This document shows, piece after piece, positions 27,235 through 35,827 of a stretch of 64,000 nt of DNA. Numbering within the stretch: position 1 is the stretch's first letter; every line of letters begins with the position of its first letter. Source of the DNA: Xanthomonas massiliensis (GTDB taxonomy: Bacteria; Pseudomonadota; Gammaproteobacteria; Xanthomonadales; Xanthomonadaceae); assembly GCF_900018785.1 (NCBI RefSeq), contig NZ_FCOY01000007.1:186001-250000 (forward strand), given 5' to 3'. The notes beneath the pieces are model-generated. The model was not told where the DNA came from, did not search any database, and saw nothing but the letters and a program-made list of their open reading frames with translations. Both the position numbers and the translations under genes were made by a program.

Positions 27235-28248
27235 TCAGGGATGGATCGTGCCGTGATGCCCCGGGCGGCCGTCCGCCCCGTGGTCGTGGTCGTGGTCGTG
27301 GTCGTCATGATCATGGACAGGGTGGCCCTGTCCATGGGAGCCCTGGCCCGGACCATCGCCGCCGCAGACATCGCCGCCGCATGCCCCCGTCTCCAGCTGC
27401 AGGGTCACGTGGTCGATGTCGAAGCGCTCGTGCAGCATGTCGCCCAGGCCGCGGCGCAGGTTCTCCGGATCCACGGCCTCGGCGACCACCACGTGCGCCG
27501 TCAGCGCCGGCATGCGCGCGGCCAGCGCCCACACGTGCAGGTCGTGGACATCGCCCACGCCCGGATGGGTGCGCATGGCGCGGCGCACGTCCGCCAGCAC
27601 GATGCCGTCGGGCACGCCCTCCAGCAGCACGTTCACCGCCGCGCGCAGCAGCACCCAGGTCCGCGGCAGCACCCACAGGCCGATCAGCAGCGCCAGCACC
27701 GGATCGATCCACTGCCAGCCGGTCCAGTGGATGAGCAGCGCACCGACGATCACCGCCGCCGAGCCGAGCATGTCGCTCCACACCTCCAGGTAGGCGCCCT
27801 TGAGGTTCAGGCTCTCGCCGCTGCCGGCCGCCAGCAGGCGCATGGACACCAGGTTCACGGCCAGGCCCAGCACCGCGATCACCAGCATGCCGCTGGAGGC
27901 GATCACCTGCGGATGGCGGAAGCGTTCGGCCGCCTCCCACAGGATGTAGGCGCCGGCGGCGAACAGCAGCGCGCCGTTGACCAGCGCGCCCAGCGCCTCC
28001 AGGCGCGCGTAGCCGTAGGTGCGCTGCGCGTCGGGCGGGCGCCGCGACATCCGCACCGCCACCAGCGCGACCACCAGGCCCAGGGTGTCGGTGGCCATGT
28101 GCGCGGCATCGGACAGCAGGGCCAGGCTGCCGGTGACGAAGGCACCGGCGATCTCCGCCAGCAGGAACAACGCGGTCAATGCCAGCGCCCACCACAGGGG
28201 ACGCTCGTGGCGGATGCCGCCGCTCAGGTGATCGTGGTCGTGGCCCAT
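27235..28248 (-). CDS. Cation diffusion facilitator metal exporter (CzcD/ZitB type)
   Basis: A 337-aa CDF transporter that expels Zn, Co or similar cations by proton exchange. Six TM helices are evident; TM2 has HMATD (HxxxD). TM5 reads EVWSD (ExxxD) where many Zn exporters have HxxxD, so metal choice is uncertain. The cytoplasmic domain (GDVHDLHVWALAA …) is followed by a His/Asp tail (HDHDDHDHDHDH), and the N-terminus is also His-rich. The start at 28248 has GAGGAA 8 nt upstream; two nearer in-frame ATGs (28254, 28257) are too close to it. Confidence 0.9.
   Translation of the reverse strand: MGHDHDHLSGGIRHERPLWWALALTALFLLAEIAGAFVTGSLALLSDAAHMATDTLGLVVALVAVRMSRRPPDAQRTYGYARLEALGALVNGALLFAAGAYILWEAAERFRHPQVIASSGMLVIAVLGLAVNLVSMRLLAAGSGESLNLKGAYLEVWSDMLGSAAVIVGALLIHWTGWQWIDPVLALLIGLWVLPRTWVLLRAAVNVLLEGVPDGIVLADVRRAMRTHPGVGDVHDLHVWALAARMPALTAHVVVAEAVDPENLRRGLGDMLHERFDIDHVTLQLETGACGGDVCGGDGPGQGSHGQGHPVHDHDDHDHDHDHGADGRPGHHGTIHP
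27280..27303. repeat. GTGGTC hexanucleotide repeat in His-rich tail
   Basis: Four perfect copies of the 6-bp unit GTGGTC sit in the 3' end of the CDF gene and encode alternating Asp-His. The unit length keeps the frame, so slippage would lengthen or shorten the metal-binding tail without breaking the gene. Confidence 0.85.
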
Positions 28249-28351
28249 GGCCATCATTCCTCGTGGACGCTTCGGACGCGGGCGCCGTTATAGGCCGGCC
28301 GCGCCACGGAGACTATTACACCGGCGACCACGGCAGCGACGGAGGCTGCCC

Positions 28352-28357
28352 TACAAT
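28352..28357 (+). promoter_or_regulatory. Possible −10 element of diguanylate cyclase gene
   Basis: TACAAT stands 8 nt before the ATG at 28366 in otherwise GC-rich DNA. If used, transcription would begin almost at the start codon, giving a nearly leaderless mRNA. No good −35 is visible at 17 bp. Confidence 0.3.
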
Positions 28358-28365
28358 GCGCCCCC

Positions 28366-29799
28366 ATGCCCACGCCCTCCCTGCCCGCGACGGATACGCC
28401 CGACGACACCCGGATCCTGGTCGATGCCTGGCGCCAGGCATTGCAGGACTGCCCGGGTGACGGGCTGCAGCTGCTGGCCGGGCAGGCGCGGCAACCGCTT
28501 GAACCGCTGGTCGATGCGTTCTATGCCGTGCTCGACACGGACCCGCGCGCGGCGCGCTTCCTCGCCCACGCCCAGGTCGGCGAGCAGCTCAAGCCGGCCA
28601 TGCGGCGCTGGATCGGGGAACTGCTGACGGCCACGCCGGCCGGGGTGGCCGGCCTGGTCGCGGCCAACCGCCATATCGGCCGCGTGCACGCGCGCATCGG
28701 CGTGCCGGTCGACCTGGTGACGCGCGGCATCCGCGTGCTGCGCCAGCGGCTGGGCGCGCGCATCGGCGCTGTCACGGCCGGCGCCGACGTGCGCCTGCAG
28801 GCCATCGCCTGCCTGGATGTCTGCCTGGACATCGCCCTGGAAGGCATGACCTTGGCCTACACCAGCGCCCACGACCGCGCCACCCGCACCGATGCGGCCT
28901 ACCGCCTGTTCACCCTGGTGCAGAACGCCGCCGCCGAGCGCGAGCGCCAGCGCGCCCTGCTGCTGGACTGGGAGAACGGCCTGCTCTACCGGGTGGCCGG
29001 GCAGCAGTCCGGCGACGGGCAGACCCCGCGCCTGTCGGCGTCGGCGTTCGGCCTGTGGTACACGCACAAGGCGATCCCCAGTTTCGGCCAGAGCCCGGAG
29101 ACCACCCGCATCGAGCACCTGATCGGCGAAGTGGACGGGCAGCTCGACCGCCTGCGCGCCAGCGCCGACGATGCCTCGCGGATGCAGGCCCTGGGCGGCA
29201 TCCGCGAATGCCTGGGGGCGATCCGCCACCTGCTGGCGATGCTGTTCGAGCGCACCGGCGAACTGGAAGCGGGTTCGGATGCGCTCACCCACCTGCTCAA
29301 CCGCCGCTTCCTGCCCACGGTGCTGCGCCGGGAGATCGAGCTGGCCGACCAGAAAGGCGGCGGCTTCGCCGTCGCCGTGCTCGACCTGGACCACTTCAAG
29401 GCCATCAACGACGGCCATGGCCACGAAGCCGGCGACCGCGCCCTGCAGCTGGTGGCCCACCTGCTCAGCCAGCACACCCGCGGCAGCGACTACGTGTTCC
29501 GCATGGGCGGGGAGGAATTCCTGCTGGTGCTGGTGGCGGTCGATGCCGCGCAGGCCTGCGCCATCGCCGAAGGCCTGCGCCACCGGATCGAATCCACGCC
29601 GCTGGTGCTGGGCAACGGCACGCAGGTGCCGATCGCGGTGAGCATCGGCGTGGCCAGCTACGAGGGCCACCCGGACTACGAGCAGCTGCTCAGCCGTGCC
29701 GATGCGGCCATGTACCAGGCCAAGCGCAGCGGCCGCAACCGCGTGCAACTGGCAGCGCCCGGGCCGGCCGAACCGCACGGGCTGCCCCTGCAAGGCTGA
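28366..29799 (+). CDS. Globin-coupled diguanylate cyclase
   Basis: A 477-aa protein with a sensor-globin domain (about residues 20–180), a helical middle segment and a C-terminal GGDEF domain. The likely proximal haem His is H108 in GRVHARIGVP, matching the pattern of DosC-type oxygen sensors. The cyclase has the LTHLLNRRFLP and LDLDHFKAINDGHGH blocks, the active-site GGEEF (381–385) and an intact inhibitory I-site R372-G-S-D375. It should therefore make c-di-GMP in response to O2 or NO, with product feedback. It is divergent from the CDF gene. Confidence 0.9.
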   Translation: MPTPSLPATDTPDDTRILVDAWRQALQDCPGDGLQLLAGQARQPLEPLVDAFYAVLDTDPRAARFLAHAQVGEQLKPAMRRWIGELLTATPAGVAGLVAANRHIGRVHARIGVPVDLVTRGIRVLRQRLGARIGAVTAGADVRLQAIACLDVCLDIALEGMTLAYTSAHDRATRTDAAYRLFTLVQNAAAERERQRALLLDWENGLLYRVAGQQSGDGQTPRLSASAFGLWYTHKAIPSFGQSPETTRIEHLIGEVDGQLDRLRASADDASRMQALGGIRECLGAIRHLLAMLFERTGELEAGSDALTHLLNRRFLPTVLRREIELADQKGGGFAVAVLDLDHFKAINDGHGHEAGDRALQLVAHLLSQHTRGSDYVFRMGGEEFLLVLVAVDAAQACAIAEGLRHRIESTPLVLGNGTQVPIAVSIGVASYEGHPDYEQLLSRADAAMYQAKRSGRNRVQLAAPGPAEPHGLPLQG

Positions 29800-30060
29800 C
29801 GCCGGCCGGCCCGTCGGCATGGCCGGCGGAGAAATGCCATGGCCGTGGAAAGGATGCGGATATCCGTCGCACGGCACGTGCATGGCGTCGTTGCGCGCAG
29901 CGCTGCACGGGCGATGATTCCCGTGGCACATGCGGCGTCCAGCACCGGGCCGCTTCTCCGCAGGGCCGGATATCCAATGCCCTCTTGCCCGCTTGCCCCC
30001 GCAGCACGTTCCAGCGCTTCCCCGCGTCGCGCGATGCGGCCGGGCCACGCGCCCCGGCGA

Positions 30061-30834
30061 TCAGCCCGGCCTGGCGCTGCCGCGTGCCGGCCGGCGCACC
30101 CGGCCCGAAGCCGTGTTGCCGGCCGCCTTCCGGGAGCCCGTGGCCGGGGCCGTGGCAGCCGGCACGTATACCGGCTCCAGGTAGCGCACCAGCAGCACCA
30201 CCGCCTCGTGCGTCAGGCGCTCGCGCGCGGCCGCCGGCAGGGTGACCGCGTGGACCACCAGCGCATGCGCGGCCTCCACCGCCACGGTCGCATGCAGCTC
30301 GCGCGCGCGTGCCGGCGCGGTCGGCGTGCGCAGCGCGAGCAGGCGATCGATCACCCGCTTGATCTGGTCCAGCAGCGCGACGCCGCGCGGCGTACTGGAA
30401 CCGCGCACGGCGCGGTACACGTGCTGGAACGCCGGATGCGCCTCGTGGAAGGCCACGATCGCGCGTACCACCCAGTCGATCGCCTGCTGCAGCGGCCATT
30501 CGGCGATGCCCTCCTGCTCCTGCCGGCTGAGCAGCTCGTCGATGTCCTCCAGGTAGCGCTGCGCCAGCGCCTCCACCAGGGCCTGCTTGTTGGGGAAGAA
30601 CCGGTAGAGCACGCCGACCGAGGTACTGGCACGCGCGGCCACCGCGTTGGTGGTGGCGTTGTCCACTCCCACTTCGGCGATCACCCCGGCGGCCGCTTCC
30701 AGCAACAGCTGCACGCGGCGATGGCCGCGTGCCTGCACCGGCGCGTGGCGCACGATATCGGCCGCCAGCGGCTCGGGAACGCGTTTGCGAGCGGCCGCAC
30801 GCGGCGCCCGGACGGGCTTGGAAGGGGACGTCAA
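30061..30834 (-). CDS. TetR/AcrR-family regulator
   Basis: A 257-aa TetR protein. The helix-turn-helix appears as LLLEAAAGVIAEVGVDNATT … STSVGVLYRFFPNKQALVEA (about residues 45–90), followed by a helical ligand-binding domain and a basic, Ala/Arg-rich tail. The start is unsure. I chose TTG 30834, which has GCGAGG at good spacing; the frame is open to an ATG at 30975 but that extension is not TetR-like, and a GTG 81 nt inside is another option. It is divergent from the SDR–aldehyde dehydrogenase operon, the usual layout of a local repressor. Confidence 0.85.
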   Translation of the reverse strand: MTSPSKPVRAPRAAARKRVPEPLAADIVRHAPVQARGHRRVQLLLEAAAGVIAEVGVDNATTNAVAARASTSVGVLYRFFPNKQALVEALAQRYLEDIDELLSRQEQEGIAEWPLQQAIDWVVRAIVAFHEAHPAFQHVYRAVRGSSTPRGVALLDQIKRVIDRLLALRTPTAPARARELHATVAVEAAHALVVHAVTLPAAARERLTHEAVVLLVRYLEPVYVPAATAPATGSRKAAGNTASGRVRRPARGSARPG

Positions 30835-30958
30835 CGAGGGCCTCGCTATGCGAACGCGGCCGCCGCAGCCGGCGTGCCGTGGCCTTCGATTATGGCATCG
30901 CGTACAGGCCTGCCCGCGGTTGACGCCGGCGGCGGATGCCCCTATGGTTCGCCAAAAT

Positions 30959-30972
30959 AGAGCAATTACTCT
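30959..30972. promoter_or_regulatory. Candidate TetR operator
   Basis: AGAGCAATTACTCT is an imperfect palindrome (12 of 14 bases symmetrical) in the only AT-rich stretch between the divergent TetR and SDR genes. Its position, 47 bp before the SDR start, is suitable for repressing that operon. Binding is inferred. Confidence 0.45.
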
Positions 30973-31018
30973 CATTTAGGGAATGCCGGCCGGCCCGGCC
31001 CATCCAGGCGGAGGTTGC

Positions 31019-31828
31019 ATGAGCGAGATACGCGGCAGGACGGTACTGGTCACCGGCGGTGCATCCGGCATAGGCCGATTGATGGGGCGCCGGTTCCTGG
31101 AGGAAGGCGCGGCGCGGCTGGTGATCTGGGACGTGCAGCAGGCGGCGATGGACCAGGCGGTGGCCGAGCTGCGCGCCCTGGGCCACGACGTGTCCGGCTA
31201 CGTGGTCGACCTGGCCGATCCGCAGCGCATCCAGGCCGCGGCACGGGCGATGGAGGCGGACGCGATCGCGGTCGACGTGCTGATCAACAACGCCGGCATC
31301 ATCGTCGGCAAGCAATTCGTCGAGCACAGCTACGCCGACATCGCGCGCACCCTCGATGTGAACACGCTGGCGCCGATGTACGTGGCGCGCGCGCTGCTGC
31401 CGGGCATGCTGGCGCGGCACGGCGGCCACATCGTCAACATCGCCTCGGCCGCCGGGCTGGTCTCCAACCCGAAGATGTCGGTGTACTGCGCCAGCAAATG
31501 GGCGGTGATCGGCTGGTCGGACTCGCTGCGCATCGAGATGGAACGGGGCGACACCGGGGTGAAGGTCACCACGGTCATGCCGTATTACATCGACACCGGC
31601 ATGTTCGCCGGCGTGCGCTCGCCGGTGATCCCGATCCTCAAGCCGGACTACGTGGCCAGCCGGATCGTCGCCGCGGTCCGGTCCGACCGCATCCTGCTGC
31701 GCCTGCCGTGGCTGGTGAACCTGGTGCCGCTGCTGCGCGCCCTGCTGCCGGCACGCTGGTTCGACAGGATCGGCGGCGAATGGCTGGGCGTGTACCACTC
31801 GATGGACGACTTCAAGGGAAGGCCATGA
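31019..31828 (+). CDS. Short-chain dehydrogenase/reductase
   Basis: A 269-aa classical SDR with a Rossmann dinucleotide motif TGGASGIG (residues 12–19), NNAGIIV, a catalytic Ser in IVNIASAAGLVS and YCASK. The C-terminal half, with LLPARWFDRIGGEWLGVYHS and MDDF, resembles membrane-associated retinol/steroid-dehydrogenase-like SDRs. GGCGGAGG lies 4 nt before the ATG. It overlaps the aldehyde dehydrogenase by 4 nt, so an alcohol→aldehyde→acid sequence is likely; the substrate is unknown. Confidence 0.88.
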   Translation: MSEIRGRTVLVTGGASGIGRLMGRRFLEEGAARLVIWDVQQAAMDQAVAELRALGHDVSGYVVDLADPQRIQAAARAMEADAIAVDVLINNAGIIVGKQFVEHSYADIARTLDVNTLAPMYVARALLPGMLARHGGHIVNIASAAGLVSNPKMSVYCASKWAVIGWSDSLRIEMERGDTGVKVTTVMPYYIDTGMFAGVRSPVIPILKPDYVASRIVAAVRSDRILLRLPWLVNLVPLLRALLPARWFDRIGGEWLGVYHSMDDFKGRP

Positions 31829-33243
31829 ACACGACCGATACCGGACTGCAGGCCCAGCTGGACACCCTCCGCGCCGGCTTCGCCCGCGGCATACCCGACC
31901 TGCACAGCCGCCGGCAGGCGCTGGCCGCGCTGGCACAGGCGCTTCGCGTCCACCAGGACGCGCTGCTGCAGGCCGCCGATGCCGACTTCGGCGGCCGCGC
32001 GCATGCCGAGACCCTGCTGCTGGAGCTGTTCACGCTGCACGACCAGATCCGCCACGCCCGCGGCCACCTGCGCCGCTGGATGCGCCGGCGCGCGGTGGGC
32101 AGCTCGTGGTTCCTGCGGCCGGCCGGCGCCTTCTACGAATACCAGCCGCTGGGCGTGGCCGGCATCATCGGCGCCTGGAACTACCCGATCCTGCTCACCC
32201 TGGGCCCGGCGATCGACGCCATCGCCGCCGGCAACCGGGTCATGCTCAAGCCGTCCGAACTGGCCCCGCGCACCGCCGAGGTGATCGCGCGCATCGTCGG
32301 CGACGCCTTCGCGCCGGACCAGGTGGCCTGCGTGAACGGCGACGCGGACGTGGCCGCCGCCTTTTCCGCGCTGCCGTTCGACCACCTGTTCTTCACCGGC
32401 TCCACCCGCGTCGGCCACCGGGTGATGGAAGCGGCCGCGCGCAACCTGACCCCGGTCACGCTGGAACTGGGCGGCAAGTCGCCGGCGATCGTCCACGACG
32501 GCTATCCGCTGCAGACCGCGGTGGCACGCATCCTGACCGCCAAGCTGCTCAACGCCGGGCAGACCTGCGTGGCGCCGGACTACGTGCTGCTGCCGGCCGG
32601 GCGCGAGGCCGAGTTCGAGGCGCTGGCGCGGCGCATGGTGGCCGACATGTATCCGCATCTGGCCGGCAACCCGGACTACACGCACATCGTCAGCGAGCGC
32701 CACCGGGCGCGCCTGGTCGGCCTGGCCAACGATGCGCGCGAACGCGGCGCACGCGTGGTGGACCTCGCCCCGGACGCGGCCGCCGCCGACCCGCAGGCGC
32801 GGATCGTGCCGCCGACGCTGCTATTCGACACCACCGATGCGATGCAGGTCATGCAGGAGGAGATCTTCGGCCCGCTGCTGCCGGTGGTGTCCTACCGCAC
32901 CCTGGACGAGGCGCTCGCCTACGTGAACGCCCGTCCGCACCCGCTGGCGCTGTACTACTTCGACGACGACCGCGCCCGCCAGGACGCGGTGCTCGAACGC
33001 ACCCGCTCCGGCGGCGTGGTGATCAACGACTGCCTGTTCCACCTGGCCCAGCACAACCTGCCCTTCGGCGGCGTGGGGCCGAGCGGCATGGGCCAGTACC
33101 ACGGCTTCGACGGCTTCGTCACGTTCTCCAAGAAGCGTCCGGTGATGGTGCAGCGGCGCTGGTCCGCCACCTCGCTGCTGCGTGCGCCGTGGGTGCGCCG
33201 GCGCTGGCTGATCGACCTGATGCTGCGCATCGCGTCGCGCTGA
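31825..33243 (+). CDS. Coniferyl-aldehyde-dehydrogenase-like aldehyde dehydrogenase
   Basis: A 472-aa NAD(P)-dependent aldehyde dehydrogenase of the CalB/class-3 group. The cofactor and catalytic blocks are visible: GVAGIIGAWNYP, FTGSTRVGHRVMEAA, the general base Glu in LELGGKSPAIV, and the catalytic Cys in NAGQTCVAPDY. The C-terminus is basic and hydrophobic (RRRWLIDLMLRIASR), suggesting membrane association as in fatty-aldehyde dehydrogenases. It is coupled to the SDR by an ATGA overlap. Coniferyl aldehyde is only the name-giving substrate of relatives. Confidence 0.9.
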   Translation: MNTTDTGLQAQLDTLRAGFARGIPDLHSRRQALAALAQALRVHQDALLQAADADFGGRAHAETLLLELFTLHDQIRHARGHLRRWMRRRAVGSSWFLRPAGAFYEYQPLGVAGIIGAWNYPILLTLGPAIDAIAAGNRVMLKPSELAPRTAEVIARIVGDAFAPDQVACVNGDADVAAAFSALPFDHLFFTGSTRVGHRVMEAAARNLTPVTLELGGKSPAIVHDGYPLQTAVARILTAKLLNAGQTCVAPDYVLLPAGREAEFEALARRMVADMYPHLAGNPDYTHIVSERHRARLVGLANDARERGARVVDLAPDAAAADPQARIVPPTLLFDTTDAMQVMQEEIFGPLLPVVSYRTLDEALAYVNARPHPLALYYFDDDRARQDAVLERTRSGGVVINDCLFHLAQHNLPFGGVGPSGMGQYHGFDGFVTFSKKRPVMVQRRWSATSLLRAPWVRRRWLIDLMLRIASR

Positions 33244-33399
33244 CCGCAGGCGCGTGCATGATCTGCTCATTCGCCGGGCGACGGGCACGTGTTTCGGATA
33301 CCGGCGCGCGGCCCCCGGGCCGCGTCCTGGCACGACCGCATTTCACGTCCCACCCGCTATGCTTTTCGCAGCTGGTTCGATGACAGGGATGATTCGCAG

Positions 33400-34815
33400 G
33401 TGAGTGGCTCCCGGTGGTGCACGTGTTCGTCCGGCAGGGCCGGGCGCTGGTGGGCGATGCTGGCCTGCATGCCGGTCGCGCTGGCCCTGGCGCAATCGCC
33501 CGATCCCGTCGCCCCGCCGCCGGCACTGGACTGGAACCAGGCCCGGCAACGGCTGGAGCAGGTGTCCGATGCGCTGGCCGCCGCCGACGCCTCGGTGCGC
33601 AACAAGCAGGACCTGCAGGACGCCACGCGCCTGCTGCGGCTGCCGGAGATCACCGGCGAAGTCCGACGCCTGCAGTTCCAGAAGACCCTGACCCTGCCGC
33701 TGGGTTCGCTGGCCCCCATCGCCGAGGAGTTCGGCATCGATTCGCCGCTGGAGTTCACCGAGCGCGACTGGCGCACCCGGCCGGTGGTGACCGCAGTGCT
33801 GCCGCTGTACACCGGCGGCGTGATCCCGGCCGCGCAGCGGGCGGCCGGCGCGGCCACCGCGCAGGCCAGTGCCGAGCGCGAGGGCCAGCGCCAGTCGCTG
33901 GCCGTGCAGCTGGTGCAGGCCTACTTCGGCCAGCGCCTGGCCGAGCAGGCGGTGAGCGTGCGGCGCGAGGTGCGCGACGGCCTGCAGCGCCACCTGGACG
34001 ATGCCGTCAAGCTCGAGCGCGAGGGCTTCGCCACCCGCGCCCAGCGCCTGCAGGCCACGGTCGCGCGCGACAAGGCCGAACGCGAATACCAGAAGGCGCT
34101 CAACGACCTGGACACGCTCAAGGCGGCGCTGGCCACGCTGCTGCGCAGCGGCGGCGAGGTGCGCCCGCTGTCGCCGCTGTTCGTGTCCCGCACGCCGCCG
34201 GGCGACGTGGCCGAGTTCCGCAGGACCGCCCAGGCCCGGCAGCCGCAGATCGCGCGCCTGCACGCCCTGCTCGACCAGGCCGAGCAGGGCGTGCGCGTGC
34301 AGCAGGCCAAGTTCAAGCCGCAGATCTACCTGTTCGGCCAGTACGACTTCCGTCGCCGCGACGAGCTGATCGACGATCCGGACTGGGCGTTCGGCATCGG
34401 CCTGAAGTACACCTTCCTCTCGCCGAACGCGCGGCCGGCCCAGATCAGCGCGGCCCGGGCCCAGCGCGACCAGGCCGAGGCCGGCCTGCGCGAGGCCGCC
34501 AACCAGGTGGCGCTGGGCGTGGACAAGGCCTGGAACGAACTGGAGACCGCCCGCCACCAGTACCTGCTGCTGGGCAGCAGCATCGAGCAGGCACGCGAGA
34601 ACCTGCGCCTGCAGGAGCTGGCCTTCCGCGAGGGACAGGCCACCTCGCTGGACGTGATCGATGCGCGCCTGTCGCTGGGCGGGGCGCGGGTGGAACGCGC
34701 CCAGGCCGCCTACCAGTACGACGTGGCGCTGGCGCAGCTGCTGGAGGTCAGTGGACAGATGGACCGATACGACGACTTCCGCCGCCGTGCCGACGAGGTG
34801 ATCGACGATGAGTGA
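33400..34815 (+). CDS. TolC-family outer-membrane efflux protein
   Basis: A 471-aa outer-membrane channel of the TolC family. It has an N-terminal hydrophobic leader (MLACMPVALALAQS), long coiled-coil helices in two repeats (RQRLEQVSDALAAADASV …; QISAARAQRDQAEAGLREAA) and the beta-strand block YLFGQYDFRRRDEL. The start is uncertain: GTG 33400 is taken because it precedes the leader, though ATG 33457 is in frame. It overlaps the HlyD gene by 8 nt and forms the outer part of the export system coded downstream. Confidence 0.85.
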   Translation: MSGSRWCTCSSGRAGRWWAMLACMPVALALAQSPDPVAPPPALDWNQARQRLEQVSDALAAADASVRNKQDLQDATRLLRLPEITGEVRRLQFQKTLTLPLGSLAPIAEEFGIDSPLEFTERDWRTRPVVTAVLPLYTGGVIPAAQRAAGAATAQASAEREGQRQSLAVQLVQAYFGQRLAEQAVSVRREVRDGLQRHLDDAVKLEREGFATRAQRLQATVARDKAEREYQKALNDLDTLKAALATLLRSGGEVRPLSPLFVSRTPPGDVAEFRRTAQARQPQIARLHALLDQAEQGVRVQQAKFKPQIYLFGQYDFRRRDELIDDPDWAFGIGLKYTFLSPNARPAQISAARAQRDQAEAGLREAANQVALGVDKAWNELETARHQYLLLGSSIEQARENLRLQELAFREGQATSLDVIDARLSLGGARVERAQAAYQYDVALAQLLEVSGQMDRYDDFRRRADEVIDDE

Positions 34816-35827
34816 CTCGCTGCTGCCTTCCCCCGACGCACCACCGGCGAAGACGCGCCGGCTCGGCCTGCTGGTGGCGCTGGTGATGCTGGTGGTGGTC
34901 GTGCTGGGCCTGTGGCTGGCCTGGCGGCGCCCGGCCGACCAGCTGCAGGGCATGGCCGATGCCGACACGGTGAACGTCTCGGCCAAGATCAGCGCCCGCG
35001 TGGCCGAGCTGAAGGTGCACGAAGGCGACCGCGTGCAGGCCGGGCAGGTGCTGTTCGTGCTCGACAGCCCCGAGGTCGCCGCCAAGGAGGAGCAGGCCCA
35101 CGGCGCGCTGGAAGCCGCGCGCGCGGTCGCCGACAAGGCCGACGAAGGCGCGCGCAGCGAGGACATCCGCGCCGCCGGGGCCAACTGGAAGCGCGCCGAG
35201 GCCGGCGCCACCCTGGCCGAGACCACCTACCGGCGGGTGGAGACCCTGTACGGCGAGGGGGTGATGACCCGGCAGAAGCGCGACGAGGCCCTGGCCCAGG
35301 CGCGCAGCTCGCGCGAGCTGGCCAACGCCGCCCGCGCCCAGTACGACGAGGCCCTGGCCGGGGCCCGCGAGCAGGACAAGCGCGCCGCCCAGGCCCAGGT
35401 GCGCCAGGCCCGCGGCGCGGTGGACGAAGTCAACGCCGCCCGCGACGAGGTCCACGGCCGCGCGCCGCTGGCCGGCGAGATCAACAAGCGCATGGCCGAC
35501 GTCGGCGAGCTGGTGCCGGCGGGCTATCCCGTCTTCACCCTGGTGGACATCGACCGCATGTGGGTCTCGGTCAACCTGCGCGAGGACCAGTTGCACGGGC
35601 TGAAGGTCGGCAGCCGCCTGGCCGGCACCGTGCCGGCGCTCGACGGCCGCCGCGCTGAGTTCGAGGTGTACTTCATCAACCCGGCCGGCGACTACGCGAC
35701 CTGGCGCAGTACCCGGCAGTCGTCCGGCTTCGACGTGCGCAGCTTCGAGGTACGGCTGCGCCCGGTACGCGCCATCGAAGGCTTCCGGCCCGGCATGAGC
35801 GTGCTGTTGCCATGGCCCCAGGGCTGA
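34808..35827 (+). CDS. HlyD-family periplasmic adaptor
   Basis: A 339-aa membrane-fusion protein of YhiI/YbhG type. A TM anchor spans about residues 19–38, followed by the lipoyl half-motif VSAKISARVAELKVHEGDRV, a helical hairpin rich in Ala/Glu/Arg, the second half-motif (GRAPLAGEINKRMADVGELV) and a beta-barrel domain (LVDIDRMWVSVNLREDQL). It bridges the inner-membrane permeases and the TolC channel. It overlaps both neighbours, so all four genes are one operon. Confidence 0.9.
   Translation: MSDSLLPSPDAPPAKTRRLGLLVALVMLVVVVLGLWLAWRRPADQLQGMADADTVNVSAKISARVAELKVHEGDRVQAGQVLFVLDSPEVAAKEEQAHGALEAARAVADKADEGARSEDIRAAGANWKRAEAGATLAETTYRRVETLYGEGVMTRQKRDEALAQARSSRELANAARAQYDEALAGAREQDKRAAQAQVRQARGAVDEVNAARDEVHGRAPLAGEINKRMADVGELVPAGYPVFTLVDIDRMWVSVNLREDQLHGLKVGSRLAGTVPALDGRRAEFEVYFINPAGDYATWRSTRQSSGFDVRSFEVRLRPVRAIEGFRPGMSVLLPWPQG

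Noticed and set aside
29800-30060. Possible small gene after the diguanylate cyclase
   Set aside because: No frame shows a ribosome-binding site or recognisable protein; treated as intergenic.
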